Assembly: GCF_000559085.1 (NCBI RefSeq)
Contig: NZ_JALN02000002.1
Span: 186,001 to 250,000, forward strand
Direction of reading: 5' to 3'
DNA length: 64,000 nt
Source of the DNA: Mycolicibacterium aromaticivorans JS19b1 = JCM 16368
GTDB taxonomy: Bacteria; Actinomycetota; Actinomycetes; Mycobacteriales; Mycobacteriaceae
Position numbers and translations under genes: made by a program. Below, piece after piece: positions 34,724-43,735 of this stretch. The notes under the pieces were generated by a model, which did not search any database, had not been told where the DNA came from, and saw only the letters and a list, made by a program, of their open reading frames with translations. Numbering within the stretch: the stretch's first letter is position 1; each line of letters opens with the position of its first letter.

Positions 34724-36271
34724 TCAACTCACGTAGTTGAGGCTGGTCATCATGCCAGCGTCTTGGTGATAGGTGTTGTGGCAGTGCAACATCCATATGC
34801 CGGGGTTATCGGCGATGAGTCTGACAGTCACCGATTTCATCGGCAGAACGATGACGGTGTCCTTGCGCGGACCCAGGGTGCCGTCGGGTTTGATCACCTG
34901 AAAGGTATGTCCGTGCAGGTGCATCGGGTGCCACATCATCGTGTTGTTGGCGAAGGTCAACGTCGCGTTCTGGCCCTGTCGAATCGTCAAAGGGGTGGCG
35001 TCACTGTAGGGGCGGCCGTTGATCATCCAGTCGTACTGCATCATGGTGCCCGACAGTCGCGCCGTGAGCGCGGTGTCGGTTCTGGTCGAGTCGAGTACCA
35101 CCTGGGGAGCAGCGGTGAACATGTCCACGGTGCCCACTCGGCCCTGCAGTTCGGGTGGCCGGAACGCAGGGTCGGGTGCGCTTCCCGCACCGGTGCTCAG
35201 CAGCGCGCGGGCGATCGCGTTCTTGCCCTCGGCGGAGGCCACGAGGGGAAACACGCCGTCGCCTGCAGTGACGACTACGTCGTAGCGCTCACCCATTCCA
35301 AGAAGCACCGCGTCGACCTCGGTCGGCACGACCGGGAAGCCGTCGGTGTGGGTGACTGTCATCCGGTGCCCGGCCAGAGCAACGCGGAAGGCGGTGTCCG
35401 AGCCGGCATTGATGATGCGGATGCGGATTCGCTGGCCGGGCTTGGCCGAGAATGTGGTCGGTGCGGCCGGGATCCGCCCGTTGATCAAGTAGCACGGGTA
35501 GCTGACGTCGCCGGCGTCCCCTTCCAACAGCTGGCTGGTTCCGACACCGCCGACCCCGGGAACCGCCGGTATCCCTCCAGTGCCCGGCGTCCCCATGCCC
35601 GGCATGCCGGGCATCGATGAGCTTTGTCCCGGGGTGGCCATGGCGCGTAATCCGTCGAAGAGCTGTTGTGGGCTGCTGCCCACTCCGGCGGTCCAGTCGT
35701 CGAGGACGACGATCCACTCGGCGTCATAGCGGCCGGGTTCGCGTGGGTCATCGATGATCACCGGCAGGTAGAGCCCGAAGTCGGCGTCCAGCCCGGTGTG
35801 GGGATGCGCCCAGTATGTGCCCGCATACGGGGAGATGAAACGATACGTGAACCCGCCGCCAGGACTGATGTCCGGAGTCGCCGGCGCTGCACCGTCCATG
35901 TCGTTGCGCAACGCGATCCCGTGCCAGTGCACCGAGGATGCATGATCGAGTCGGTTGATGAATCTCACCGAGAGCTCATCACCTACCCCGGCACGGATCA
36001 GAGGCCCGGGAACCTGGTTGTTGTAGGCCAGCGTCCGGGCCACCGGGCCACCCAGATCGATATCGGCCGGAGCAGCCGTCAGATTCGCCGACACGGTATT
36101 TCCGGTGTGCGGTCGAGCGGCCTCGGCCGCGGCGATCGGATGTGAACTGTCGCTATCCACCCCGGTGGTGTTCGGGCGTCCGCACGCGGCCACCGCAACC
36201 CCACTGACCAGTGTGGCGGCCAGGAAACCTCTGCGGCTCAACCGGATTCCACTAGAGCGTTGCTCATTCAT
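34724..36271 (-). CDS. mmcO: Multicopper oxidase (MmcO type), Tat-exported lipoprotein
   Basis: 515 residues from the ATG at 36271. The start carries a twin-arginine signal (RLSRRGFLAATLVSG) and a lipobox (VAVAAC), as in M. tuberculosis MmcO. All copper sites are present: SVHWHGIAL and YWAHPHTGL in domain 1, HPMHLHGHTFQV and LHCHNTYHQDAGM at the end for the type 1 and trinuclear centres. A Met/Gly-rich loop (SSMPGMPGMG) may bind extra Cu(I). It should oxidise Cu(I) to the less toxic Cu(II) outside the membrane. Overlaps the small upstream gene by 8 bases, so the two are co-translated; the two-component system is divergent. Confidence 0.93.
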   Translation of the reverse strand: MNEQRSSGIRLSRRGFLAATLVSGVAVAACGRPNTTGVDSDSSHPIAAAEAARPHTGNTVSANLTAAPADIDLGGPVARTLAYNNQVPGPLIRAGVGDELSVRFINRLDHASSVHWHGIALRNDMDGAAPATPDISPGGGFTYRFISPYAGTYWAHPHTGLDADFGLYLPVIIDDPREPGRYDAEWIVVLDDWTAGVGSSPQQLFDGLRAMATPGQSSSMPGMPGMGTPGTGGIPAVPGVGGVGTSQLLEGDAGDVSYPCYLINGRIPAAPTTFSAKPGQRIRIRIINAGSDTAFRVALAGHRMTVTHTDGFPVVPTEVDAVLLGMGERYDVVVTAGDGVFPLVASAEGKNAIARALLSTGAGSAPDPAFRPPELQGRVGTVDMFTAAPQVVLDSTRTDTALTARLSGTMMQYDWMINGRPYSDATPLTIRQGQNATLTFANNTMMWHPMHLHGHTFQVIKPDGTLGPRKDTVIVLPMKSVTVRLIADNPGIWMLHCHNTYHQDAGMMTSLNYVS

Positions 36272-36464
36272 CGCGGGCCCCCATCGGTGCCGCCGATGCA
36301 TTCACCATGGCTGGCGGTGTGGATTCTTGGCTGTTCGGATGGCTGGTATCGAACAGCACGAACACACCCACGACGACAGCGCCCCAGAACACGAGCAATC
36401 CCACACCTGCCAGCAGGCAGGGTCCCCACAACGAACCGCCATCACAGCATGACCAGAGCGCCAC
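36264..36464 (-). CDS. Small membrane protein upstream of mmcO
   Basis: 66 residues from a GTG with AAAGGACAACC ahead. One helix (LLAGVGLLVFWGAVVVGVFVLF), two cysteines in the N-terminal part (SCCDGGS) and a polar C-terminus. Its stop overlaps the mmcO start. No family recognised; it may help insert or metallate the oxidase. Confidence 0.65.
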   Translation of the reverse strand: MALWSCCDGGSLWGPCLLAGVGLLVFWGAVVVGVFVLFDTSHPNSQESTPPAMVNASAAPMGARDE

Positions 36465-36522
36465 GGTTGTCCTTTCTTTCCTGCTCTCACCATGAGCCTG
36501 ACAACCGGTGAAATCGATGATG

Positions 36523-36544
36523 GTTTTGTCAAGATTCGCTAAAG
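36523..36544. promoter_or_regulatory. Putative response-regulator box before the two-component system
   Basis: TTTTGTCAAGATTCGCTAAAG: half sites TTTGTCAA and TTCGCTAA in direct repeat, ten bases apart. Same pattern at 39513 and, inverted, at 7024. It lies between the mmcO operon and the regulator gene and could serve both. Confidence 0.6.
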
Positions 36545-36548
36545 ACGC

Positions 36549-36570
36549 GCCCGGATGAACGCGTCCGGGC
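36549..36570 (+). promoter_or_regulatory. Hairpin in the regulator leader
   Basis: GCCCGGA and TCCGGGC form a 7-bp stem with an 8-base loop, 23 bases before the response-regulator ATG. It could affect translation; no poly-T follows, so it is not a terminator. Confidence 0.4.
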
Positions 36571-36592
36571 CAAGGAACGGCACGATGAGCAC

Positions 36593-37351
36593 ATGGAACC
36601 CCCCGCGCCTGCTCACGATGTCGCCAGCGGCTATCGGGCGCTCATCGTTGACGACGAAGTGCCGCTGGCCAAAGTTGTGGCCAGCTATCTGGAACGCGAG
36701 CAGTTCGACGTGACCATCTGCCACACCGGGACGGAGGCCGTGGCTCTGGCGCGCGAGGTCGACCCAGACGTGGTGGTGTTGGACCTGGCGTTGCCCGGCA
36801 TCGACGGAATCGAAGTGTGCCGGCAATTGCGCACCTTCTCCGACGCCTACGTGGTGATGCTGACAGCGCGCGACACCGAAGTGGACACCGTTGTCGGGCT
36901 GTCCGTCGGTGCCGACGACTACGTCACCAAACCGTTCAGCCCGCGCGAGCTGGTGGCCCGCATCCGTGCGATGCTGCGCCGGCCACGCACCGTCGCTACA
37001 CAGCCCGGCCCTGCTCACGACGGGCACACGCCCGCACCACCGCCACGGGTGTTCGGACCACTGTCGATCGACGTCGCGGGCCGGGAAGTGTTCCTCGACG
37101 GAGCGCGTGTGGCCCTGACACGGACCGAATTCGACATCCTGGCCGCGCTGTCAGCGAGGCCGGGGGTGGCTTTCAGCCGCCGCCAACTGCTGGAGGCCGT
37201 GTGGGGCGAGCCATGGGTCGGCAACGACCACCTGGTCGACGTCCACGTCGGTCATCTGCGCCGGAAGCTCCACGACGACCCGAACGCCCCGCGGTTCATG
37301 TTCACCGTGCGCGGGGTGGGATACCGGATGGCGGGCGGCGGGCGGCAATGA
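36593..37351 (+). CDS. OmpR/PhoB-family response regulator (copper-associated)
   Basis: 252 residues. The receiver is intact: VDDE acidic pair, phosphoacceptor in VVLDLALPGIDG, switch Thr in VVMLTARD and Lys in VTKPFSPREL. The C-terminal winged helix shows VALTRTEFDILAALSARPGV and RHLRRKL-like VGHLRRKLHDDPNAPRFMF ending TVRGVGYRM. It should be phosphorylated by the kinase encoded next, to which it is coupled (ATGA). Likely targets are the three direct-repeat boxes at 7024, 36523 and 39513. Confidence 0.92.
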   Translation: MEPPAPAHDVASGYRALIVDDEVPLAKVVASYLEREQFDVTICHTGTEAVALAREVDPDVVVLDLALPGIDGIEVCRQLRTFSDAYVVMLTARDTEVDTVVGLSVGADDYVTKPFSPRELVARIRAMLRRPRTVATQPGPAHDGHTPAPPPRVFGPLSIDVAGREVFLDGARVALTRTEFDILAALSARPGVAFSRRQLLEAVWGEPWVGNDHLVDVHVGHLRRKLHDDPNAPRFMFTVRGVGYRMAGGGRQ

Positions 37352-38538
37352 CGACACATGAGATCCCCGACCATCAGCGACAGAACACGCCGCGGCAGCG
37401 TTTCGGCATCGGCGCGCGCCTACTCCTCGCGCAAGCCATGGTGCTCATCGCCGGGGGTGTCACGACCGCTGTCGTCGCCGCCATCGTCGGTCCACCGTTG
37501 TTTCGAGAACACCTACACCGGGCGGGGGTGCCTCACCACTCCGACGAACAGTTCCACGCCGAGCAGGCCTACAGCTACGCCACCGCAACCTCCATCGCAG
37601 TCGCGGTCGGCGTCGCCGCGCTGACCGCACTGGTGGTGACCGCCTACTTCAGCAGACGCCTGCAGCGATCGGTTACCGAGGTATCCGCGGCAGCGACCGC
37701 TGTCGCGGACGGCCGCTACGACATCCGCGTCTCGCCACTACAACTCGGCGAGGACTTCGCCAACCTCTCACGAGCCTTCAACCAGATGGCCCAGCGCCTC
37801 CAGTCGGTCGAGACCACCCGTCGGCAACTCTTCGGCGACCTCGCCCACGAGATCCGCACCCCCATCTCGGTGCTCGAGGCTTACATGGAGGCCGTCGAGG
37901 ACGGGGTGAAAACCCTGGATACCGACACCATCACCATGATGCGCAATCAAACCCGACGGCTGGTGAGGTTCTCCGAGGACTTCGCCGCCCTCGCCCAAGC
38001 CGAAGAAGGCGCGGCGATCGCCCCGCAGTGGATCGACCCCGCCGCGCTGATCCCCAGCACAACCGCAGCCGCCATCGACCGGTACACCACCAAGGGGGTC
38101 GCCCTGACCACCGACGTGGCCGCGCTTCCGCTCGTCTGGGCAGACCCGCACCGACTCGCCCAGGTCCTGGGCAACCTCCTCGACAATGCGCTGCGGCACA
38201 CCCCATCCCGGGGCAGCGTCCATGTGGCGGCCACTGCCGACCGCGATGAGATCACCATCACCGTCAGCGACAACGGGGACGGAATCGACCCCGCCCATCT
38301 GCCCCAGCTGTTCGAGCGCTTCTACCGGGCCGACGCTGCGCGCGACCGCGATCACGGCGGCGCGGGAATCGGGCTAGCGATTGCGAAAGCACTAACCGAG
38401 GCCCACGGTGGCCGCATTAGCGCGACCAGCCGTGGACCTGGCACCGGCAGCACCTTCACCGTCGCCGTGCCGATCCGTCCAACACCCGGAGACGGCGTGG
38501 CCCCCCAGGAAGTCACGTCAGAACCAGCCAGCCCGTAA
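37348..38538 (+). CDS. Sensor histidine kinase with His-rich extracytoplasmic loop
   Basis: 396 residues from the ATG overlapping the regulator stop. Two membrane helices (residues ~25-48 and 84-106) enclose a short outer loop with HLHRAGVPHHSDEQFHAE, a likely metal-binding sensor. Then HAMP, the DHp motif FGDLAHEIRTPISVLEAY with the phosphorylated His near residue 168, N box NLLDNALRHT, G1 DNGDGI and G2 GGAGIGLAIAKALTEAHGG. The context (multicopper oxidase on one side, DUF305 on the other) suggests periplasmic copper as the signal. Confidence 0.92.
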   Translation: MTTHEIPDHQRQNTPRQRFGIGARLLLAQAMVLIAGGVTTAVVAAIVGPPLFREHLHRAGVPHHSDEQFHAEQAYSYATATSIAVAVGVAALTALVVTAYFSRRLQRSVTEVSAAATAVADGRYDIRVSPLQLGEDFANLSRAFNQMAQRLQSVETTRRQLFGDLAHEIRTPISVLEAYMEAVEDGVKTLDTDTITMMRNQTRRLVRFSEDFAALAQAEEGAAIAPQWIDPAALIPSTTAAAIDRYTTKGVALTTDVAALPLVWADPHRLAQVLGNLLDNALRHTPSRGSVHVAATADRDEITITVSDNGDGIDPAHLPQLFERFYRADAARDRDHGGAGIGLAIAKALTEAHGGRISATSRGPGTGSTFTVAVPIRPTPGDGVAPQEVTSEPASP

Positions 38539-38593
38539 CCCGCATTCGTCAACGCATCGCGAACCGCGGTGATCGCCAGCGAAGCCCTCCCGG

Positions 38594-39418
38594 TTAAGAC
38601 CCCAGCGAGGCCAGGATCTGGTTCATTGTGTCGATTTCCTTCTGCTGACTGGTCGCAATCGACTTCGCCAGCGTGACCGTCGCAGGGAACTGTCCGTTCT
38701 TGATCTCGCTCTGTGCCATAGTGATTGCACCTTGGTGATGCTGAATCATCTGCGTCAAGAACAGCTTGCTTGCCGCCACACCCTGCGCATTCTTCAACGC
38801 GTCCATATCCGCCGGTGACATCATGCCGTTCATCGCGGGCATTCCATTCGTCCCCGGCATCATCGACCCGCTGGGCATCATCGACCCGCTGGGCATCATC
38901 GACTGGCTCGGCATCATGGACTGGCTGGGCATCATGGACTGGCTCGGCATGACGCTGGTGCTGGGCATATCACTGCGACTCGGCGCCTGGCTCTCACTCG
39001 GGGCGGGCTCCCCGCTGCCGCCCATACCGGGCATGTCCATCCCCGGCATCCCCATGCCCGGCGTCATCGGCATCGTGGGCATGCCCCACTGACTCAACCA
39101 ACCCTGCATCTGCTGGATTTCGGGACCCTGCGCCGCTTTGATCTGCTTGGCCAGGTCGGTCACGCGTGAGTCGATGCCCTGTTTGGCCAGCACCATGTCG
39201 CTCATCTCAATGGCCTGCTGATGGTGCGGAATCATGCGCTGCGTAAACATGGCATCGGCCTGATTGTGGGCCTCGGCCGCTGCCGAGCTCGAAGGCGCCG
39301 AGGCTGACGACGATGACGCCTGCTGTGTGCTGGAATTGCTACATGCCGTCGCCGTTCCCGTGATGGCAACGGCGACCGCAGCCACCCCCACCATCAGAGT
39401 CTTTCTTCCGTTCACCAC
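38594..39418 (-). CDS. DUF305 lipoprotein with Met-rich repeats
   Basis: 274 residues from a GTG (AAGGAAAGGAATT ahead; a second GTG follows directly). Lipobox AITGTATAC, a Ser/Ala-rich linker, then two DUF305 halves with MIPHHQQAIEMSDMVL and MIQHHQGAITMAQSE. Between them lie a Met/Gly cluster (PGMGMPGMDMPGMGG) and five tandem units of the type MPSQSM/MPSGSM. HHQ and Met clusters are expected to bind copper on the outer face of the membrane. DUF305 proteins often accompany copper oxidases. The direct-repeat box at 39513 lies about 95 bases upstream, shared with the DUF302 gene. Confidence 0.88.
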   Translation of the reverse strand: MVNGRKTLMVGVAAVAVAITGTATACSNSSTQQASSSSASAPSSSAAAEAHNQADAMFTQRMIPHHQQAIEMSDMVLAKQGIDSRVTDLAKQIKAAQGPEIQQMQGWLSQWGMPTMPMTPGMGMPGMDMPGMGGSGEPAPSESQAPSRSDMPSTSVMPSQSMMPSQSMMPSQSMMPSGSMMPSGSMMPGTNGMPAMNGMMSPADMDALKNAQGVAASKLFLTQMIQHHQGAITMAQSEIKNGQFPATVTLAKSIATSQQKEIDTMNQILASLGS

Positions 39419-39512
39419 AATTCCTTTCCTTGATTGCGTGGCGACGGGATCCGCGTGGCAGCCCGTTGCGCCGTCACCCAGACTTCCGGAGCCCGGTATG
39501 GCTCCACTAATC

Positions 39513-39534
39513 GTTTCGTGAAGATTCGATAAAG
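39513..39534. promoter_or_regulatory. Putative response-regulator box between DUF305 and DUF302 genes
   Basis: TTTCGTGAAGATTCGATAAAG: direct half sites TTCGTGAA and TTCGATAA, ten bases apart. Matches 17 or more of 20 positions of the boxes at 36523 and 7024. It could control both divergent genes. Confidence 0.6.
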
Positions 39535-39616
39535 AACGACAGCGCCACTTGGTTGACCACAACAAGCGGCAGAGGCTACCCATACGGGCATCGCACGACT
39601 ACCGGGAGGATCTGAG

Positions 39617-40030
39617 ATGGACATTGCACTGCCAACCAGCATGCAGACAACATTCGCCGATGCGTTAGCACGTACCCGGGACGCATTGGCGAAGAATGGA
39701 TTTGGTGTGCTCACCGAGATCGACATGAAAGCGACTCTGAAAGCCAAGCTCGGCGAGGATATGGAGGATTACGTGATCCTGGGCGCCTGCAACCCGCCGC
39801 TGGCGCATCGGGCCGTCACCCTCGACCGTCAGATCGGGCTGCTGTTGCCCTGCAACGTTGTCGTACGGGCCGACCCCGACGATGCGGCGACGGTGATCGT
39901 CGAAGCGATGAACCCCCAGCTGCTCGTGGAAGTGACCGGAGAACCGGCACTACGCGCCGTCGCCGACGAGGTGACAGCCAAACTGCAGGCCGCTATCGAT
40001 TCCTTGCATACCAAGGTGCCGAAGACCTAA
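39617..40030 (+). CDS. DUF302-domain protein
   Basis: 137 residues from an ATG with GGGAGGATCTGAG ahead. The DUF302 fold is recognised by ALAKNGFGVLTEIDMKATL, the YVILGACNPPLAHRAV segment with its conserved Cys, and GLLLPCNVVVRADPDD with a second Cys. These proteins are widespread beside copper and sulfur genes; function unknown, though the two Cys suggest metal or thiol chemistry. Divergent from the DUF305 lipoprotein with a shared regulator box. Confidence 0.88.
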   Translation: MDIALPTSMQTTFADALARTRDALAKNGFGVLTEIDMKATLKAKLGEDMEDYVILGACNPPLAHRAVTLDRQIGLLLPCNVVVRADPDDAATVIVEAMNPQLLVEVTGEPALRAVADEVTAKLQAAIDSLHTKVPKT

Positions 40031-40094
40031 GACGAAACGCATCCTCACAGGTGTATTTTCACAGGGTTCGGCGTGGGCTCGGCTGAGTGCGGCT

Positions 40095-40217
40095 GATAAT
40101 AGCTGCTTGTCCGAAGGGTCAATCACCGCGACATCGGTATAGCCCGTACGCAGCATGCGGGCCGCGACCGTGATACCGGTCGTGCTGCCGCCGACGATCA
40201 GGACCTGGTCTTTTGGC
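40095..40217 (-). pseudogene. FAD/NAD(P)-binding oxidoreductase, N-terminal fragment
   Basis: The minus strand reads KDQVLIVGGSTTGITVAARM then LRTGYTDVAVIDPSDKQ: the FAD-binding GxGxxG-type loop and following strand of sulfide:quinone-reductase-like enzymes. Homology stops after about 40 residues, and the upstream side abuts the IS3 remnant. Confidence 0.6.
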
Positions 40218-40225
40218 AGTCGTGC

Positions 40226-40745
40226 TCATAGTGGACGTTTAAGGGCGAGGTCGCCATGATCGCCGACAACGTGCTCAACCGCGACTTCACTGCTACCGCC
40301 CCGAATCAGAAGTGGGTGACCGTTGTGACGGAGCTCCGGGTCGCCGATCGCAAGGTGTATTTATCGCCAGTGATCGACTTGTTCGACCACTCTGTGGTCG
40401 CGCACTGCTGGTCGCTGTCGCCGAACCTGCAGTTGACCAACACGTAGCTGACTCTGGCGATCGCGACTCTGTCACCCGGTCAGTGCCCGTTGGTGCACTC
40501 CGACCAGGGGTTCAGTATCAGCACCGGTCCTGGCGTGCGCTGCTCAAGGATGCCGAGGCGTCGCAGTCGATGTCACGCAAGGCCAACTGCTACGACAACG
40601 CCGTCGCCGAGAACTTCTTCGGGCATTTGAAAGCAGAACTGATTCCACCACAACCGATTCGACACCGTCGAGGCCTTCACAACCGCGCTCGATGACTACA
40701 TCCACTGGTACAACAACGAACGAATCTCAACAAAGCTCAAGGGCC
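40226..40745 (+). pseudogene. IS3-family transposase (OrfB) remnant, multiply frameshifted
   Basis: Pieces of the DDE integrase core occur in different frames: NRDFTATAPNQKWVT, VYLSPVIDLFDHSVVAHCWS, LVHSDQGFQY, SMSRKANCYDNAVAENFFGH, and finally FDTVEAFTTALDDYIHWYNN with ERISTKLKGLS. At least three frameshifts and a stop (TAG at 40445) separate them, and the OrfA half is missing. Inactive. Confidence 0.85.
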
Positions 40746-40914
40746 TGAGTACGGGGTTTTCACGATCCGGGGCGGGTTCACCAGGGCGGCGGTTTGGTAG
40801 ACGCCGACCGAACTCCGGGCGGACCGAAACCAGGGAGTCTCAGGCTGAGATGATCCACTGCGGACCGGGCAAGCGCTCCCCGCCCTCGGGCGAGTCCGGT
40901 GACGACGGGGGTGC

Positions 40915-41442
40915 TCATGGCCGCGGCGGTCGGGTCCAGCGCCGGCCGCCGTGAGAGCCGTGGGTCCCGGCTACCCTTCTACCGAAAATCAGCCTGTAAT
41001 ACCACGAACCAAGACACCACAGCGAAGTGGTGAGGATTGCACCCCCGACGACAACCATTCCTCCCAAAATAAGCCCTAACGCCGACAGTCCGTAGTACAT
41101 GGAAACGGCTGAACCGGCCAATAGGGTAGCGGAGAGCGCATAGGAAAACTGTCGGGGTCTTGGCGTAGGCGGTAACGGCGGAGCACTAAATAGGTGGCGA
41201 ACGCCGAGGTTGTAGACCAGATCGATAGGCATGCCCCTCGGCAGCAATGCACCGCTGAGAGCGACCAGCGCCATCGCCCCCAGCCAAACGGGCGACTGCA
41301 AGACCAGCCCGATCACAATCAGAGCGGTGCTCACCCCAGGCGTGAACCGCAGCGGCAATGCGTAACGAGATTTAGCCCCCGCATCAAGTCCCTCGAAACC
41401 CTGCTTATCGAGGTTGGTTTCCGTGAAAGCACCAATTGCCAT
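40915..41442 (-). CDS. DUF4395 membrane protein
   Basis: 175 residues. Two hairpins of membrane helices (residues ~37-68 and 103-145) with the DUF4395 pattern (ARPLRFTPGVSTALIV-like start, GALLPRGMPIDLVYNLGVRH, PRPRQFSYALSATLLAGSA). DUF4395 proteins often sit beside thioredoxin or sulfur genes and their function is unknown. The C-terminal 25 residues are basic and likely disordered. It follows the IS3 remnant and has no operon partner. Confidence 0.75.
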   Translation of the reverse strand: MAIGAFTETNLDKQGFEGLDAGAKSRYALPLRFTPGVSTALIVIGLVLQSPVWLGAMALVALSGALLPRGMPIDLVYNLGVRHLFSAPPLPPTPRPRQFSYALSATLLAGSAVSMYYGLSALGLILGGMVVVGGAILTTSLWCLGSWYYRLIFGRRVAGTHGSHGGRRWTRPPRP

Positions 41443-41862
41443 ATCAGAGTCCCTCCTGGGTCGCCCGCGTCCATACTGATCTCGTTACACCCGTGGGAGG
41501 TAGTGCCATTGGCCCCGAATCCGGAAAGGCCGAACGGCCTTACCCGCGCGCGCCGCGTCCCAAGCACACGATCGGCGGAACATGAATCACATAGCAACTC
41601 GGCGAGAGATCCGAAGGCTGGGGACGGTGCGGATCTTCAACGATCCGTAGGCTCCGGGTGAGGTGATGGCCCGCGCGGGCGAATGCCCGGAGGTCGTGTT
41701 GAAGGTGACGTAGGCACGGGCGGTACTGGGCCGCAGAACTGATTTCCGCTACGGGCGGGGTGCGCTCGGGACGACCGGCGTCGTTATCGGCGACTGCCCC
41801 TGACCCGGGCCCATCATTCCGCCGGGGCGGTACGTCGCGAACTCGTCGTCGCGTGTTTGTGT

Positions 41863-42146
<284 letters not shown>

Positions 42147-42355
42147 GTTATCGCTGCTGGCCATGAAACACGTTCTGCAGCAGCGTAAAACAGGCTCTGC
42201 GACCTCTTGGCGAAGACCACGCGCGTCGGACTAGGCGTCCGCTCAGTCAGTGTCCACGGCCTCAGGTTTCTCACGCCACCGCACCGGCCCGACCAAAGTG
42301 GGCCGACCCGGCCCCACCCCCGGCGTGCACGCAGTCCTTGCAGCCGGGCACCAGG

Positions 42356-42742
42356 TCACTGTCGGGAAACCCGGTAGGAGGAGAGCCTGCTGGCGATGTA
42401 GTCGATTGTCAAAGCTCCGTCGGTCGCGACGGCGTTCACGAACTCCTCTGCGTCGTCGACGTCGAACTCACCCAGCTCGATCCCGTTGATGCACAGGAAG
42501 GTCCACGCCGCCGCCCAGGCGGTCCGCTTATTGCCGTCGACGAGCGCATGATTGCGCGCCAGTGACTGCATCAGCGCCGCGGCCTTACTTAGATCGTCGA
42601 GGTATACATCGAGTCCGTATACCGTGGCTCGCGGTCTGGCCACTGCCGCGTCGAGCAGGCCGTAATCGTTGACCTCAAGCTTCTGCCCCACTGCGGCAGT
42701 GCCCGGGGTGAGAACGTCGTCACGGTCGAGAAACTCGGTCAC
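42356..42742 (-). CDS. Doc-type (Fic fold) toxin
   Basis: 128 residues from a GTG that overlaps the antitoxin stop (GTGA). The Doc/Fic motif reads [12 protein letters not shown], the HxFx(D/N)GNKR site that transfers phosphate from ATP to elongation factor Tu in the characterised Doc toxin. The N-terminal part with [17 protein letters not shown] and [15 protein letters not shown] is typical. Downstream partner of the antitoxin in one operon. Confidence 0.87.
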   Translation of the reverse strand: MTEFLDRDDVLTPGTAAVGQKLEVNDYGLLDAAVARPRATVYGLDVYLDDLSKAAALMQSLARNHALVDGNKRTAWAAAWTFLCINGIELGEFDVDDAEEFVNAVATDGALTIDYIASRLSSYRVSRQ

Positions 42743-42936
42743 GCCAAGCGCTTGTTGAGCTCAGATGACCGCGCTGCGACAAGCCTCGCCGCCTCGGCCA
42801 CGCGCCTTCTGTGCTCGCTGGCCGCCGACAGGATCGCTTCATGAGCAAACGCCCGCAATGACATATCGTCGCCGGCCGCCGCTTTCCGCACCGTCTCGAG
42901 CTCTTCGTCGGTAAACGGGATGTTCAACGAAGGCAT
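42739..42936 (-). CDS. Antitoxin of the Doc module (ribbon-helix-helix-like)
   Basis: 65 residues from the ATG at 42936. The sequence [20 protein letters not shown] is a short strand followed by helices, as in RHH/Phd-type antitoxins, and the C-terminal Arg/Ala-rich helix ([20 protein letters not shown]) would bind the toxin. It is expected to repress its own promoter through the inverted repeats just upstream. Confidence 0.78.
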   Translation of the reverse strand: MPSLNIPFTDEELETVRKAAAGDDMSLRAFAHEAILSAASEHRRRVAEAARLVAARSSELNKRLA

Positions 42937-42941
42937 GAATT

Positions 42942-42981
42942 GATAGTAAGTACCAGTTTTGGTACCGCTACCAGTACTATC
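42942..42981. promoter_or_regulatory. Toxin-antitoxin operator
   Basis: GTACCAGTTTTGGTAC (42950-42965; 6-bp arms) is flanked by GATAGTA (42942) and TACTATC (42975). It lies directly upstream of the antitoxin start, as expected for autoregulation. The GATAGTA/TACTATC pair also resembles the BlaI-type arms but is 26 bases apart. Confidence 0.6.
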
Positions 42982-43279
42982 GAGGCTGTTTGCCGGGCGG
43001 CAACTGGCGCACTGGAAATTTGCCCCAGATGACACATCGGCGTTGTTCGGCGGGCTTCCCCATCACCTATCGCATGATCTGTAAGTGCTTACCTCGCGGT
43101 GGGTTTCGAGGATCTGATGGCAGCTTGACCCACATTTCCTGCTCGGGTTGGGTCGGGTATTCACCTTCGGTAAAGCAGGTCGGTGAAAGGCGCGAGGCTC
43201 TCGCCCTCATCGAAGCTGCACCGAATCCTGTCGGCTCGCCCACGGCCCAACCCGGACCTCCACCTGAACGACACTGCCT
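42982..43279. other. Spacer without recognised features
   Basis: About 300 bases between the toxin-antitoxin operator and the NmtR stop. No convincing gene or repeat. Confidence 0.45.
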
Positions 43280-43642
43280 TCAGGCTGTGGCTGAGGGTTC
43301 GTCGGGGATGCTCATTCCGAGGTGTTCGATGTGGTAGACCGCCTCATCGAGAAGCATCGCGACGTGATTGTCATAGAGCGCGTAAATCACGCTGCGCCCG
43401 CTGCGGACTCCGGTCACCAACCCCATTGCGCGCAGCAGGCGCAGCTGGTGGGAGACCGCAGACTGTTCCATCTCCACGGCCGCCGAGAGGTCTCCGACCG
43501 AACACGCACCGTGGCGAAGCCGGGTCAGGATCCGTAGCCGGCTCGGCGTCGCCAGCGCCTGCAGCGTCGCTGCAACCGACGCCGCGGACTCGGCGTCGAG
43601 CTGCGCGGGCGGGGTGGTCCTGCCCGCGACACCGTGACCCAT
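43280..43642 (-). CDS. nmtR: NmtR-like Ni/Co-sensing ArsR repressor
   Basis: 120 residues from the ATG at 43642, exactly the length of M. tuberculosis NmtR and starting like it (MGHGVAGR). Helix-turn-helix: LATPSRLRILTRLRHGACSV, MEQSAVSHQLRLLRAMGLV, GRSVIYALYD. The C-terminal metal helix has DNHVAMLLDEAVYHIEHLG, with the Asp/His ligand set of NmtR (DxHxxxLLDEAxYHxEH). It should release the divergent CtpJ-like pump gene when Ni(II) or Co(II) binds. Confidence 0.92.
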   Translation of the reverse strand: MGHGVAGRTTPPAQLDAESAASVAATLQALATPSRLRILTRLRHGACSVGDLSAAVEMEQSAVSHQLRLLRAMGLVTGVRSGRSVIYALYDNHVAMLLDEAVYHIEHLGMSIPDEPSATA

Positions 43643-43666
43643 GACAGCATCATACCTAATGATCAC

Positions 43667-43682
43667 ATGAAGACCTCTTCAT
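43667..43682. promoter_or_regulatory. Putative NmtR operator
   Basis: ATGAAGACCTCTTCAT: 7-bp arms with a 2-bp spacer, in the 93-base spacer between the divergent nmtR and pump genes. Position and symmetry fit an ArsR-family operator. Confidence 0.65.
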
Positions 43683-43735
43683 GGATTCCTGTATCGTGTG
43701 CGTGTCCGCCTGTCTCGTCTGGTTTGGAGTTCAAG

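Noticed and set aside
36549..36570. Hairpin as a terminator of the mmcO operon
   Set aside because: It lies upstream of that operon and has no T-run.
36817..38538. Longer version of the histidine kinase starting inside the regulator gene
   Set aside because: The extra N-terminus is an out-of-frame reading of the response regulator; the ATGA start at 37348 is the natural one.
41461..41520. ACACCCGTGGGAGGT before the DUF4395 gene as a CsoR site
   Set aside because: The arms are imperfect and short compared with the two clear CsoR palindromes.
42942..42981. GATAGTA/TACTATC pair as another BlaI operator
   Set aside because: The arms are 26 bases apart and sit on the antitoxin promoter, where autoregulation by the antitoxin is expected.
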